Positions 1 through 10,417 are shown, counted from the first letter of the stretch. The stretch is 64,000 bases of DNA from Diphasiastrum complanatum (GCA_029204225.1 CM055092.1:71427472-71491471); one strand, 5' to 3'. Translations and numbers: made by a program. The notes: generated by a model from the letters alone, not told the origin.

Positions 1-2424
1 TCACGGGCAAGTACATGTTCTCACACATTCGAGCTGCCATTGAGGAGGTGGGACCACAACACGTTGTACATGTATATATATTATACTTATTACTATAATG
101 GTAATTTGTAAATGTCAATGTTGAATGTTGCATTGTATGGTTGATGAACAATGAATTATGGTTCACTTGAGTCTTGAATTCGGAATTTCAAAGTCATGCA
201 CATTGCATTGTATGGTTGTAACTTGTGCAGGTGGTCACAGACAATGCGTCAAACTACGTCTCCATGGGTAGGCTCGTTAATGAGACCTACCCCCCACCCC
301 CACATCTTTTGGACACCTTGTGCTGCACACTGCCTGGACTTGTTGGTCGAGGATGTGGCCAAGATTCCATGGATTGCGGAGGTGGTGCGTACCGCATGGT
401 TCTTGGTGAGATTCGTCACCAAGAAGCCCAGGGTCCTGGCCATGTTTAGGAGATAGTCCACCTTGGATGTCTTGAGACCTGCCCCCACCAGGTATGCAAG
501 TTGCAAGTTGCAACTCAAATTTGAACGTGCTTTTGTTGGTAAGTATTTACTGGTTAGTTAGTAGTGGTAAATATTTCATGCCCATTGCCATGTATTGTGT
601 TGTCAGAAGTTAGAACTTGTCACTTGTGCCTTGCGTAGGTTTGCATTTATGTTCCTGGTCCTGGAACGACTGCTGAAAGTTCATCAGGGCTTGAGGCAGA
701 TGGTTGTTGCCGTCGACTAGGCGCAGCTGGGGCCATCACAGGAGCCCAAGAGTAAGAGATTCGAGCGGACCGTTATGTATTCACCATTTTGGGATGAGGC
801 TCGATCCATTGTGGTGGGCCTACAGCCTATCTACACTGTCCTGCGCCTTACAGATCGAGAGGGCTGCACATTGGGCCTCTTGTACGAGTTCATGGACAGG
901 CTGGGCGAGCAGTTGAGCCTTTGCACGACCATTAGCCCAAAGAGGTACATCGCTGAAACCTAATGCTTATTACTTAAGCCTTACTAGTTAGTAGTTACAA
1001 ATACGTACTACGTAGTTGTACTAAGTTCTAACTTGAAACTTCTAAGTTGTAACTTGTAACTAATGTGGGAAATTTGAATGATGTTTGAAATCATTCTGAT
1101 TTCTTGCAGGCTTGAGGAGGTCCGACTCATTTGGCAAAGCAAGTGGGAGTGGTTTCATAAGCCCTTGCATGCCATGGCCCACATACTCCATCCACTTTGG
1201 AGGAATGAGGAGCAGTTCACAGATAGGGAGCTCAGGGATGGCTGGAATGCCGATATCTCCCGAGTTTATCTTGATGTACTCGAGCAGGCTAACCTGCTGG
1301 ATGAGCTCCAGATTTTCAGGCAGGAGACCGCGGAGTTCTCCACTGGCCTGGTGCTTTTGAGAGACGGTAATAAACTGACCATGGTCCAGTGTCCACCGTC
1401 CATTTAAGTTTTTAACATTATAGTTTAAACTTGAAACTTCACATTTTACTGCACAATTACTCAATCATATTGTTGGAAAACTTGGTTGCAACCTGCTAGT
1501 ACTAATTGCCCCTTGAACTGTGATCCAGGCCAGCTGCGTCCCGTGTCATGGTGGTCGAAGTTTGGGGTTGATGTCCCCAAATTGCGTCGCCTTGCCATTA
1601 GGATTCTCTCACAAGACTGCACCTGCAGTCACTTGTGAGAGAAACTGGAGTGTCCATTCCCTGATTCACACGAAGAAGAGGAATCGACTCTCCTCTGCAC
1701 AATTGGAGAGGTTGGTGTACGTACACGCCAACCTGAGACTTTTGGGTAGACTCCAGACCACCCCAGAGCCTATCCAGGTAAGCCATAATTTCTAACATGT
1801 TATGATTTATCCCAGTTGGTAGTTACTAGTTGGTAGATACTAAATAGATCAATCATCATAGTAGATACTAGACTGTAGCTAAATTTTAACTTTTGTCGGC
1901 CCTTGTAATTTTGTCTTAACTCTTGATTTCAATGTGCATTGTGACGTGCGTAGGTTAATCCCGATAAGATCGATGTGGCAAAGGTTCCAGAGTTGCCACC
2001 GAGAGATCAGGCAGAGGAGGACGGGTACGCATTCCTCCATGAGGAGGCCATGCAGAGTGCAGGTGAGAAATCAGGATTTAGCTCTAGCCTCTAGGCTCTT
2101 AGAAGTTAGTACTTGCTATCAAGGTTGACAACTTGACGTTGCATGTGCCATGCTTCTGACTTGTCACTTCAGGCTTGCCGCTTGTCAGTTCAAAGTTGAC
2201 AGTGTCACTGTGTGTGTCACGACTCACTTGTCTAAGGTCTTGAATTGTCTAAGCTCTTGAATTAAATTTTTGAAGTTCGAACTAATTATTGTAATTTACT
2301 AATTTGCATTTTGCAGGCAATAATACGTTTGTCCCTCCTTGTGTGCAGGACCTGTTACTCGAGCAGAGCACAGGAGGAGGGAAGGAGAGGGTAGCAGGTC
2401 CCGTGCTCACAGCCTTGAGGCCCT
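1..2424 (+). pseudogene. hAT-family transposase pseudogene, 5' and central exons (interrupted)
   Basis: This is a decayed hAT (Ac-like) DNA-transposon transposase whose N-terminus lies before the window. Exons read from plant-type GT-AG junctions are 1-65, 231-490, 639-944, 1110-1366, 1529-1777, 1954-2062 and 2317-2424. The second exon carries the DUF659 signature (VVTDNASNY, then AAHCLDLLVED). Exons 3-4 carry the hAT core (FWDEA, YEFMDRLGE), and exon 5 the C-terminal dimerisation block (ERNWS, HTKKRNRL, LVYVHANLRLL). Lesions seen: a frame change in the C-run at about 285-302, an in-frame TAG at 718-720 where a Trp codon is usual, and a frame change at about 1625-1640. The last exon is cut at 2424 by the gypsy element and resumes at 8901. 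No terminal inverted repeat can be assigned inside the window. Confidence 0.85.
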
Positions 2425-2782
2425 TGTTACGAGCTCGTAACCAGTGCCGAACCCTAGAGAACACAGATAGGTCAGATACCACAGTCAGGGTCGTGTCCAG
2501 CGTACATGACCAACAGGGCAAGACAGTGTGAGTAGTGTGCCCCAGCACGGTCCATAGCTATGGCGGGCCTAACACAGCCTAGGGACCCTGTCAGCAGGAT
2601 AGGGCCCCCAGTTGGGTCCCGACGTGCAGTCGGCCACGTCAGTGCCACGTGGCCGACACTTGGCAGTAGCATGCTACCAGTCCTCACACTGGGCTAGGAG
2701 GGGCTTACTCTATATCAGGGAGTAGGCAAGGTTGGGTGGATCAGTTAGTGTTTGCCCTACTGTGGTGTTAGGATCTATTACA
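2425..2782 (+). repeat. 5' LTR of the chromovirus
   Basis: This 358-bp LTR differs from the 3' copy at a single base (g versus t in gatag[g/t]tcag, near 2471). It starts with a perfect 16-bp palindrome, GTTACGAGCTCGTAAC (2426-2441). A second inverted repeat, CGGCCACGT / ACGTGGCCG with a 7-bp spacer (2631-2655), contains a CACGTG G-box (2646-2651). GGGACCC / GGGTCCC form a third pair upstream of it. A TATA-like ctatatca lies near 2710. The LTR would supply the promoter of the element; the G-box suggests bZIP/bHLH control by analogy, not by evidence here. Confidence 0.95.
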
Positions 2783-2783
2783 C

Positions 2784-2795
2784 TGGTATCAGAGC
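2784..2795 (+). other. Primer binding site, initiator tRNA-Met
   Basis: TGGTATCAGAGC lies one base after the 5' LTR end. It is the standard plant LTR-retrotransposon primer site complementary to the 3' end of initiator tRNA-Met, where minus-strand DNA synthesis starts. Confidence 0.95.
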
Positions 2796-3752
2796 TATCT
2801 CCATCCTAGGGAGCTAAGTAGCAGCAGGGAGAAGGTGCTCAGAATCTCTTAAAAACTTTGGAAAATAGGAGAGACAGATCCAGCGCTGGAGGAGTAGCTT
2901 ACTACTGTGAAAGTCTCCATTAAATCATCTTCCTTTTAGTGGGAGTATGAGCTAGATTTCTGAAACAGATCCATCGCTGTAGAAAACAACTAGTTATCCT
3001 TCGTTTTTAGAGGGTAATTCTCAGATTTTAGAGGAAATAGAAATCAGAAGTCTGGGCCAGAACCAGCGCTGTCAGAAGAGTGCTTAAATCTCGATTTTCA
3101 AGTGCCAAACTGAAACTGTTGAGCGGGTTTTGGACAGAGGAAGGTAGGCAGGGTCTGAGAAGACCATCGCGAGCTGATTGTAGACTTCATCCTTCAAATT
3201 GAAGCTCAGACATCTGAAGTTGGACACCTACCAAAGCCCTCAGATCAGCGACCTACTATCTGAAGCTAAATCAGAGAAGCAAGTGGGCTTTGAATCAGAA
3301 GTTTTTGGAGCCATCAAATAGCTGTCCAGTCAGCGAGGGTAGAGGAGTACCAAAGTATTTGCATTTTTGGGGCTTCAAACCAAAGTTTTCTAAGAAATTG
3401 GACCTCAGCCAGACAGCGAGTATAGTGTTCTGAAATTTTCAGAATTCAGAAGTGAATCTTGGCTTCAAATCTGATTTCTAGAAACCATTTCAAAAGCAAT
3501 CAGATCAGCGAGCTACTATACTCAAGGAACCGGAAATTTGGACGCCATTTTGAAGCTGCAAGCTGGGATTTTCCGGGACAGCAGGTCTGAAATCGTGGGT
3601 AAAAGAGCTGAGAGGGTTCTTCTTCGTAATTTCTTTGGAAGTACAGTCCTCAGAAACAGCTAAGTCATCTTTCCTTTACCTTGTATAGTTGTAAATTAGT
3701 CTTTTGACTTTTTTTCATCAGAAGTTAAGGTAGCTCTCTTCCAGTTCCGAAG
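2796..3752 (+). repeat. Gypsy untranslated leader with a degenerate ~90-bp-period motif array
   Basis: The ~960-bp leader has no long open frame. It holds about nine variants of a motif like CAGATCAGCGAGCTACTAT. The AGCG or ATCG cores lie near 2882, 2972, 3065, 3166, 3246, 3331, 3414, 3506 and a weak one near 3580, so spacing is roughly 75-100 bp. Similar sequence such as TCTGAAGTTGGA or AAATCAGAAG sits between cores, so the leader looks like decayed tandem units. Some cores are the palindrome CAGCGCTG (2881, 3064). A role in RNA folding, dimerisation or packaging is inference. Confidence 0.6.
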
Positions 3753-4964
3753 ATGACCACTCCTCAGGGACCTGATCAACCTTCGGAGAGAGGCTTCGAC
3801 GAACTTGAAACAGAAGCCTTGGCTTACAGAAAAGGGAAGGAACCCATGGAAGTAGAAGAACAGGAACAGTTCGCCGAAGAACTCGACGAACTGGTTACCA
3901 AGGAGCAGTTCCTCCAATTGGTAACAGAAGTGGATGAACTGAAGTTGGCATTAGCCAATTTCAAGTCCAGTGTGGACGACTCGTTCGCTGAACTCAAAAA
4001 CTTGATTTTGAGTTCCGCGAAAGGAAGCCTTCCCTCCACTTCTCAGTTATCCCGTTCTCCACTTCCATCAGTTTCGGGTGAGACTTTACGGTCTCACCCC
4101 AGTGTTTTTAAAGATTTAAAGCCTCCTACTTTTAATGGGGAAGAGAAGGATAGAAATGCAGATATTCTACAAACCTTCCTCAGCAAATGGAAGAACATTC
4201 ATGCTCTTAAACAGACCCCTGACCATTTGCAAGCAATTGAGGCCAGTCTTTCTTTAGGGCCTATGGCCTATAAGTGGTGGAAAAATCTCCAGGAGACTGG
4301 GCAGACTCCCCGGTCATGGAAAGCTTTTGAAGAAGCTTTCCTAAGAGAATTTCTACCAGAAAATGAACTGGATAGAGCTTGGGAAGCCTGGGAAAGAAGA
4401 GTAATGGATAAATCCCTCATCCAATATATCTCGCAGTATCGAGAAGCAATTTTAAAGATTAAAAATATGGATGACTATCAAAAAATCAGGGGATTTGTCC
4501 GTGGCCTCAAAGATGAATATAAAGTAGAGGTCCAGAGAAACTCGCCTACTACCCTTGAGCAAGCTCTCAGATATGCTCAAATCTATGATGATTCAGTGGG
4601 TAGGAAGAGGGCGAGACAACAACCACTTTCTGAGCAGCCTCCTCAGAAAGACTTTCAATTTAAAAAGAAATTTTTAAAAAGAAAGAAAGAAGACAAATTT
4701 AAAAGTGAAGCTCCTCAGAAACGCCCTTCACTCATACAGCCCTTAAAACCAGATGATTTTGAGAAAGCCAAACAAGAACGTTTGTGCTTTGTGTGTATGG
4801 GCAAGGGACACACAGTCAGACAGTGTCCCAAGGGGCCTTTACTAAAAAAGATAAGAAAGATAAGAAACAAGTTCATCTTGTTCAGACTGTATGTTTCCCC
4901 AGTGACTCGGCAGCTTCCGAGATCAAAGTGTATCATGAAGATCATGAACACTGTTGCCAGCTGA
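3753..4964 (+). CDS. gag: Gypsy Gag polyprotein
   Basis: This 403-aa frame encodes the structural protein that assembles the virus-like particle. A charged N-terminal part (residues about 1-110, Glu-rich, coiled-coil-like) is followed by a retrotransposon gag domain (about 125-290: FKDLKPPTFNG, YKWWKNL, FLREFLPE, LRYAQIYDD). A basic linker leads to a CCHC zinc knuckle of the form C-x2-C-x4-H-x4-C (CFVCMGKGHTVRQC, about 348-361). The frame continues about 40 codons past the knuckle and overlaps the protease frame. The chosen ATG follows the long leader and is the first in this frame. Chromoviruses commonly have gag and pol fused; here pol is in the -1 frame. Confidence 0.9.
   Translation: MTTPQGPDQPSERGFDELETEALAYRKGKEPMEVEEQEQFAEELDELVTKEQFLQLVTEVDELKLALANFKSSVDDSFAELKNLILSSAKGSLPSTSQLSRSPLPSVSGETLRSHPSVFKDLKPPTFNGEEKDRNADILQTFLSKWKNIHALKQTPDHLQAIEASLSLGPMAYKWWKNLQETGQTPRSWKAFEEAFLREFLPENELDRAWEAWERRVMDKSLIQYISQYREAILKIKNMDDYQKIRGFVRGLKDEYKVEVQRNSPTTLEQALRYAQIYDDSVGRKRARQQPLSEQPPQKDFQFKKKFLKRKKEDKFKSEAPQKRPSLIQPLKPDDFEKAKQERLCFVCMGKGHTVRQCPKGPLLKKIRKIRNKFILFRLYVSPVTRQLPRSKCIMKIMNTVAS
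4844..4850 (+). promoter_or_regulatory. Candidate -1 ribosomal frameshift heptamer A AAA AAG
   Basis: In the gag frame the codons CTA AAA AAG place AAAAAAG exactly in the X XXY YYZ register. A -1 slip there continues at 4850 in the pol frame, which is open to 5728. Two small stems follow: AACAAG/CTTGTT (4866-4882, 15 nt downstream, farther than typical) and CTCGG/CCGAG (4906-4921). The alternative is loss of one A from a run of seven, a plain mutation. Confidence 0.45.
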
Positions 4965-5731
4965 CCTCTGCAATGCTAGCGAGACCCTTCAGCTTTGGGC
5001 CGCATGACCTAGTACGTATGCATGGGAAAGTTGGTAACCAGTCAGTAAGAGTCATGGTTGATGATGGGGCAACCCATAATTTCATCAACCACACCCTGGT
5101 TAAAAAGCTTAAACTACCAGAAGTACCTAGTCAGCATAGGTACATAGTTTCATTAGCTAAGGGTGAAGATAAAAAAATATGGGAAACTATGGTAAGTAAG
5201 TTAAATCTTGGTATTCAGGGGTACCAAGATGAAATAAACTTTCAGATAATGCACCTGCATCGAACAGACATTGTTCTCGGGAGAGATTGGCTCTACAGTT
5301 TAGGACCTTCCCTCCACAGAAACTATCAGGAGAACACCCTCAGCTTTCAGTATAAAGGCCGAGAGATCCAGTTGCATGGGGAGCATGATGTTCCCAACAG
5401 CCCTATGGTCTGCAGTTCAGAGCTCTGTCAGCTAATCGGAGACGAAGACCATCAGGTATTCTTATGTGACTTTCAGTTTATTCCTGAAGTTTCTATTTCC
5501 AGTTCTATTCTTCAGAAAATCAGTAAATTAGAAACTTTATTGTCTAAATTTGAAGGTGTTTTTCTTGAAGATCTGCCACATGGTTTACCACCTAGCAGAG
5601 AGGTAGATCATGTAATAAACCTAGTACCAGGTACAGCACCTGTTTCTAAACCTCCGTATCGGGTCAGCCGAACAGAGGATGAAGAAATAACTAGGCAGTT
5701 AACAGACTATCTTGGGAAAGGCCAAATTTAG
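4850..5731 (+). pseudogene. pol: Gypsy pol part 1: aspartic protease and RT start, ends at internal stop
   Basis: The pol frame is open through a retropepsin-like protease domain. Its active-site motif reads VDDGATHNFI (about 5057-5086), where DSG or DTG is more usual; DGG variants are known in plant gypsy elements. IVLGRDWL follows at about 5270-5292. The linker leads into the RT fingers (VSKPPYRVS). The frame stops at TAG 5729-5731 and resumes in the same frame with [16 protein letters not shown], so this is a nonsense change and not a domain end. A CAG-to-TAG transition is a simple explanation. It continues from gag by a -1 frame change near 4850. Confidence 0.85.
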
Positions 5732-7207
5732 ACCAGTAGTTCACCATGGGCCTCACCAGTCCTATTGGTGAAAAAGAAGGAGGGGTCTATGCGTCTTTGC
5801 GTAGATTACAGAGCCCTCAATAAAGTCACAATTAAGAATAAATACCCTATGCCTCGAGCAGACGAGTTGTTTGATCAACTCGACGGGGCTAAGTTTTTCA
5901 GTAAAATAGACCTCAGATCGGGATATCATCAAGTCCGTATAAAATCAGAAGATGTCTCGAAAACAGCTTTTAGGACTCGTCACGGTCATTATGAGTTTAA
6001 GGTGATGCCATTTGGGCTCACAAATGCTCCAGCTACCTTTATGACCTTGATGAACAGTGTCCTCAGACCATACTTGGGTAAGTTTGTAGTCGTATTTTTA
6101 GATGACATCCTCGTCTACAGCAAAACGAGGAAGGAGCATCTAAAACACCTCAGAAAGGTGTTTCGTCTGCTCAGAAAGCATAAGCTTTATGCTAAACAAT
6201 CCAAGTGTGAATTCTTCATTGAAGAAGTAGCATATTTGGGTCACATTATCTCTTCAGATGGGATTAAGATGGACCCAAATAAGGTTAAAGCCATACTCAG
6301 TTGGCTGAGACCTCAGAATATTTTGGAACTTCAAATCTTTCTTGGTCTGGCGGGATATTACAGACGATTTGTCAAGGAATATTCTCAGATAGCAGTCCCT
6401 ATGACAAATCTCCTTAAGGGGAAGGGAAAGGAGTTCATTTGGGAGTCCGCACAACAGGAGAGCTTTGATGCTCTCAAAACAGCCTTAGCTACAGCACCAG
6501 TTTTAAAAGTCGTCGACCCCAATCAGCCATTTGTGGTCGAAACAGATGCTAGCGACTTTGCAGTAGGTGCCGTGCTAACTCAGGGTGGACGACCAGTTGC
6601 GTTCGAGAGTAAAAAACTCGAGCCAGCACAGACTAGGTATAGTGCCTATGAAAAGGAACTCTTTTCTATAGTCCATGCCCTTAAGACTTGGAGGCATTAT
6701 TTGTATGGTGCCAACTTTGAGGTCCTGACAGACCATGAGAGTCTCAGATACCTTTGCAATCAACCTGAGCTTAGAGGTCGGAAAGCTCGTTGGGCAGAGT
6801 TGATGCAAGAGTTTGACATGTCTATCAGATATAGGCGTGGAAAATTCAATACAGTAGCAGATGCCCTTAGCAGAATGCCTATGATAAACGAGCTGAGTTT
6901 TACTCAGATTCGTAATGAGTTACTCGAGTCCTTGAGAGGGAAATGCCAGTATGATGCATTCTTCTCTATTATCTGGAACTCAGTCCAGAACAGACAGTTA
7001 CAGACTCCAGAACCAGTTCCCGGGGCTGGTGCCAGTTCATCCAAGAATACGGCAGCTTCCGTTGAGGATGATGATGAGTCCGACTATACGTCGTCAGATG
7101 ACGTTGAGGATTCTGAGCCTGTATTACCCAAGCAAACCCTAGGGGTTGAGGGTCAGTTGACTCAAGGATTCAAATGGAAACAGTATTCCATTCAGGATGA
7201 TCTATAG
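5732..7207 (+). pseudogene. pol: Gypsy pol part 2: reverse transcriptase and RNase H
   Basis: Same frame as the protease segment. The reverse transcriptase shows [36 protein letters not shown] and the catalytic [11 protein letters not shown] (the YxDD position reads FLDD, usual for Ty3/gypsy). RNase H shows [33 protein letters not shown] and NTVADALSR. An acidic linker (residues about 425-460) follows. The frame ends at TAG 7205-7207, immediately where the integrase reading shifts to another frame. Functional residues look intact, so the damage is recent and confined to frame-breaking changes. Confidence 0.93.
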
Positions 7208-8531
7208 AGATAGAGTATGTGTCCCCAATTCAGAGGATTATAGGCAGCAGGTCCTATATGAATGTCATGACAATCCTAGCGCGGGACACCCAGGCATACA
7301 GAAGACCTATGAGCTTCTTCGTAGGCAATTTTTCTGGCCCAGTATGAAATAGGACGTCCACCAGTATGTAACCAGTTGCCAGAAATGTCAAGTAAATAAA
7401 GCAGAGCGTTTAAAGGCAGGAGGGTTGTTGCATCCCTTAGAAATACCAGCTGGTAAATGGGAGAGTATCTCCATGGATTTTATAGTAGGCCTGCCTAAAA
7501 CCCAAAAGGGTAATGACGCTATATGGGTCACAGTTGACCGTCTGACCAAAATGGCTCATTTTATTCCGACCAAAACAACCGTGAGAGCTCCAGAGTTAGC
7601 GAGGTTGTTTGTAGACGGGCTATTTAAATTGTACGGTCTACCTTCCGGCATAGTCAGCGACCGGGACAGTAAGTTTACTGGAAATTTTTGGAGAGCAGTA
7701 TTCCATCATCTCCATACTAAACTTAATATGAGTACCACCGACCATCCACAGACGGACGGTCAAACAGAAAGGGTAAATCAAGTGCTGGAGGATATGCTTC
7801 GTGCATACGTCAGCAAGAAGCAGACTAATTGGGAGGAGTATCTCTCGATATTAGAGTTTGCTTACAACAGTACCAAACATTCAGCTACGGGATACAGCCC
7901 ATTTATGCTGATGTACGGTTTTCAGCCACGCTCACCCACAGCTGTAGGGTTTAAACAAGAAAAAGTTGAAGCAGCCAGAAACTTTTTAGAAGACCTAAAC
8001 CATATGATAGAACATGCTAAGCGTAGCATTAGACAATCCCAGGATCGAGCCAAGCATTATGCAGATCCACACAGACGGGATGTGCAGTTCTCCACTAGTG
8101 AGAAAGTCTACTTGAGAGTCCCAGTTGACTCTAAAACCCTCAAATCAGGAGTGTGTGCTAAGTTGTCTCCAAGGTATTGTGGTCCCTTTACCATCAGTAG
8201 GAGACTAGGCGAGGTCACCTATGAACTAGAACTCCCACACAGCAGTAAGGTTTTTCCAGTCTTTCATGTAAGTCAGTTACGAAAAGCCTTAACCAGATCA
8301 GATAATCTGGTAGGGGACAGTGTTCTAGTTCTCCCACTGGATCCTCAACAACCTCCACATGAACCAGAGGAGATTCTTGATAGTAGAGAGACGCAGACTC
8401 GTCATACTCTATACCGAGAATATCTGGTTAAGTGGAATGATCAGCCTGTTGAGAATGCCACTTGGGAAAGAGGCAGCGTCCTTCGCAAGATTTTTCCAGA
8501 CTTTGTCTTAGAGGACCAAGACGGTTCTTAA
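7203..8531 (+). pseudogene. pol: Gypsy pol part 3: integrase with GPF motif and chromodomain
   Basis: The integrase continues in a different frame from RNase H. The HHCC zinc domain (ECHDN...GHPG...CQKCQ, about 7260-7392) is interrupted by TAG at 7350-7352. The DDE core is complete: MDFIVGLPK, SDRDSKFTG and TERVNQ. A GPF motif (SPRYCGPFTI) and FPVFHVSQL precede the C-terminal chromodomain (YREYLVKWNDQP, ENATWERG). Chromodomains of chromoviruses bind histone marks and guide insertion into heterochromatin (family knowledge). The frame ends TAA 8529-8531, overlapping the polypurine tract by two bases. Confidence 0.93.
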
Positions 8532-8542
8532 GGGGGAGGGAG
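8530..8542 (+). other. Polypurine tract
   Basis: AAGGGGGAGGGAG lies directly before the 3' LTR and is the expected plus-strand DNA primer. It overlaps the last pol codons. Confidence 0.93.
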
Positions 8543-8900
8543 TGTTACGAGCTCGTAACCAGTGCCGAACCCTAGAGAACACAGATAGTTCAGATACCAC
8601 AGTCAGGGTCGTGTCCAGCGTACATGACCAACAGGGCAAGACAGTGTGAGTAGTGTGCCCCAGCACGGTCCATAGCTATGGCGGGCCTAACACAGCCTAG
8701 GGACCCTGTCAGCAGGATAGGGCCCCCAGTTGGGTCCCGACGTGCAGTCGGCCACGTCAGTGCCACGTGGCCGACACTTGGCAGTAGCATGCTACCAGTC
8801 CTCACACTGGGCTAGGAGGGGCTTACTCTATATCAGGGAGTAGGCAAGGTTGGGTGGATCAGTTAGTGTTTGCCCTACTGTGGTGTTAGGATCTATTACA
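8543..8900 (+). repeat. 3' LTR of the chromovirus
   Basis: This 358-bp copy is identical to the 5' LTR except for one base. It holds the same palindrome (8544-8559) and the same G-box inverted repeat (8749-8773). It ends at TTACA 8900, followed by gcccc, the near-match of the target duplication. Confidence 0.95.
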
Positions 8901-9113
8901 GCCCCTGACGACGAGTCTGAGTCTGAGGCATCGTCAGGGTCAGAGTCCTCAGAGGAGGAGGAGTATGTGGATGAGGAGTCCGAGGAGAGTGGGGATGAGG
9001 ATGAGGGGCATCATACCTCTGCCTCCGATGAGGATTTTGCAGCTGCCACTCGAGAGACCACAACAGGCTCCACAACACCAGCGAGTAGGAGACTCAGGCG
9101 TAGGAGAGCTTAG
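8901..9113 (+). pseudogene. hAT transposase pseudogene, 3' end of last exon
   Basis: This segment continues the hAT exon that stops at 2424 on the other side of the gypsy insertion. It encodes a very acidic Ser/Glu/Asp tail (DDESESEASSGSESSEEEE and similar), then a basic end RRLRRRRA and TAG at 9111-9113. Acidic tails after the dimerisation domain are common in plant hAT transposases. The ATG-started version of this frame begins inside the LTR and is artificial. Confidence 0.7.
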
Positions 9114-10079
9114 AGTGCTCTGACGATAAATCATGATGTGTAAGCCCAAGAGTCAATGCTCATCTAGTCACATCTACAGACTACAATCTACAATGTACAA
9201 TTTCTAGTTCCAAATACGAGCTTGGTGTAAATTCATCTTATTAAAACCAGTTTCAAAATGACCTCTAGTTTTGGCCCATTCGATTTAATCACAATATCAA
9301 AAGCAATGGGAGTGTCAAAAGCTGAGTTTTTATGCAAAGCAGCGAGTTGCCTCTTGACAAAGTCTTACTATTGTGATATAGTGAAGGCCCCAATCTTCTT
9401 CAACTTCAATAGTAGTAATAAACTTGTCATTGTATGTAACATGAATTTGCTTTCTATTAGTGTCTCCATCTTGTTCCAGGCATGATCTAGTGGTATCCAT
9501 GTTTTCCTTCAAAAATGTCATCTCCACTATAGATTGTTCAATCACTGGACTATTCTCTTGGTGTGTACTATGTAGGAAGTAATTTATAAGAAAATCAACT
9601 GAAGAGAGTCAGATTTCTAGACAAAGAGGTTGAACAAATCATAAGTAACCAATCCATAATTGGCCAAAGTGACAGAATATTGTCTGTCAGAAGCTCTAAT
9701 AGCAAAAGTTTTTCAAGTGAAACATCATGCCTCACCTCAGAAAACAATACTCAACCATTGCTTACTTTTTTCGACACTTCATTCCATTTATGCTTTTTCT
9801 AGGTTTTAAACCTGATACATTTTACGAATGGGACGTTTTTAGCAGTTGCAGTAAGGCTGCTAAACCATAAAATTGTTTTCATGTTGTTGGTTATCATAGT
9901 TACACGTCGATTTGAATCAGCCAGTTTGATTCTTTACAATTCTTTCTGGTTCGAACCGACAGGCCAAGTTCGAATAGGAAAACGGTTTGAACCTTTTTAT
10001 TTTTTATTTTTTGGTTTAGGACTTGTTAACTGTTTTATAATGGGCCCTAGAGGATGCAATTTTTGAAGACTCGAAGTCA

Positions 10080-10184
10080 AGACAATGTTTGAGAAGGCTG
10101 AAGTCAGAAGATGAGTCCATTTGCACAAGTTACAATTGTACAAGGATCTGCTTGCTAAGAAGATTGAGTCAGGGCTCAAGAGTA
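10080..10184 (+). repeat. Diverged direct repeat, copy 1
   Basis: It shares gacaatgtttgagaag, gctgaag, gatgagt, ggatctgcttgctaagaag and gactcaagagtata-like blocks with copy 2 at 10328-10417, in the same order with small indels. It looks like an old local duplication. Confidence 0.8.
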
Positions 10185-10327
10185 TAATTGAGGTGATATG
10201 GTAGCTAGGTTCTGGATCATCTTACATTTGGAGCAATGCCTTTGCCACATTACCCACTGCTTAAGATTGTAATTTTGTGTCAAACTTATTTGCAGTGTGG
10301 AGGAAAAAATAAACAAGAAGGTAACTT

Positions 10328-10417
10328 ATGACAATGTTTGAGAAGCTGAAGATGAGTACAACTATTTGATGGATCTGCTTGCTAAGAAGACTAAGGAGTC
10401 AGGACTCAAGAGTATAC
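10328..10417 (+). repeat. Diverged direct repeat, copy 2
   Basis: Second copy of the block at 10080-10184, about 248 bp downstream, shorter by roughly 15 bp. Confidence 0.8.

Larger units (their letters stand above)
2425..8900 (+). mobile_element. Ty3/gypsy chromovirus, full length, young insertion
   Basis: This is a complete LTR retrotransposon of 6,476 bp: 358-bp LTRs starting TGTTAC and ending TTACA, a tRNA-iMet primer site, gag, protease, RT, RNase H, integrase with GPF motif, C-terminal chromodomain, polypurine tract and 3' LTR. The flanking pentamers are gccct (2420-2424) and gcccc (8901-8905), a target duplication with one mismatch. The target is an exon of a hAT transposase. Domain order RT-RH-IN plus the chromodomain defines a chromovirus; the small size and short LTRs fit Reina/Galadriel-sized clades, but I did not assign a clade. 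pol has two in-frame stops (5729-5731, 7350-7352) and a frame change near 7203, so this copy is probably not autonomous. Confidence 0.95.

Noticed and set aside
2472-2687. 71-codon minus-strand frame repeated identically at 8590-8805
   Set aside because: It is LTR sequence; the identity reflects the young LTR pair, not a gene.
4808-4850. Simple G deletion in the GGGG run as cause of the gag/pol frame change
   Set aside because: Possible, but the in-phase AAAAAAG just downstream explains the -1 relation equally well; kept as the alternative, not the main reading.
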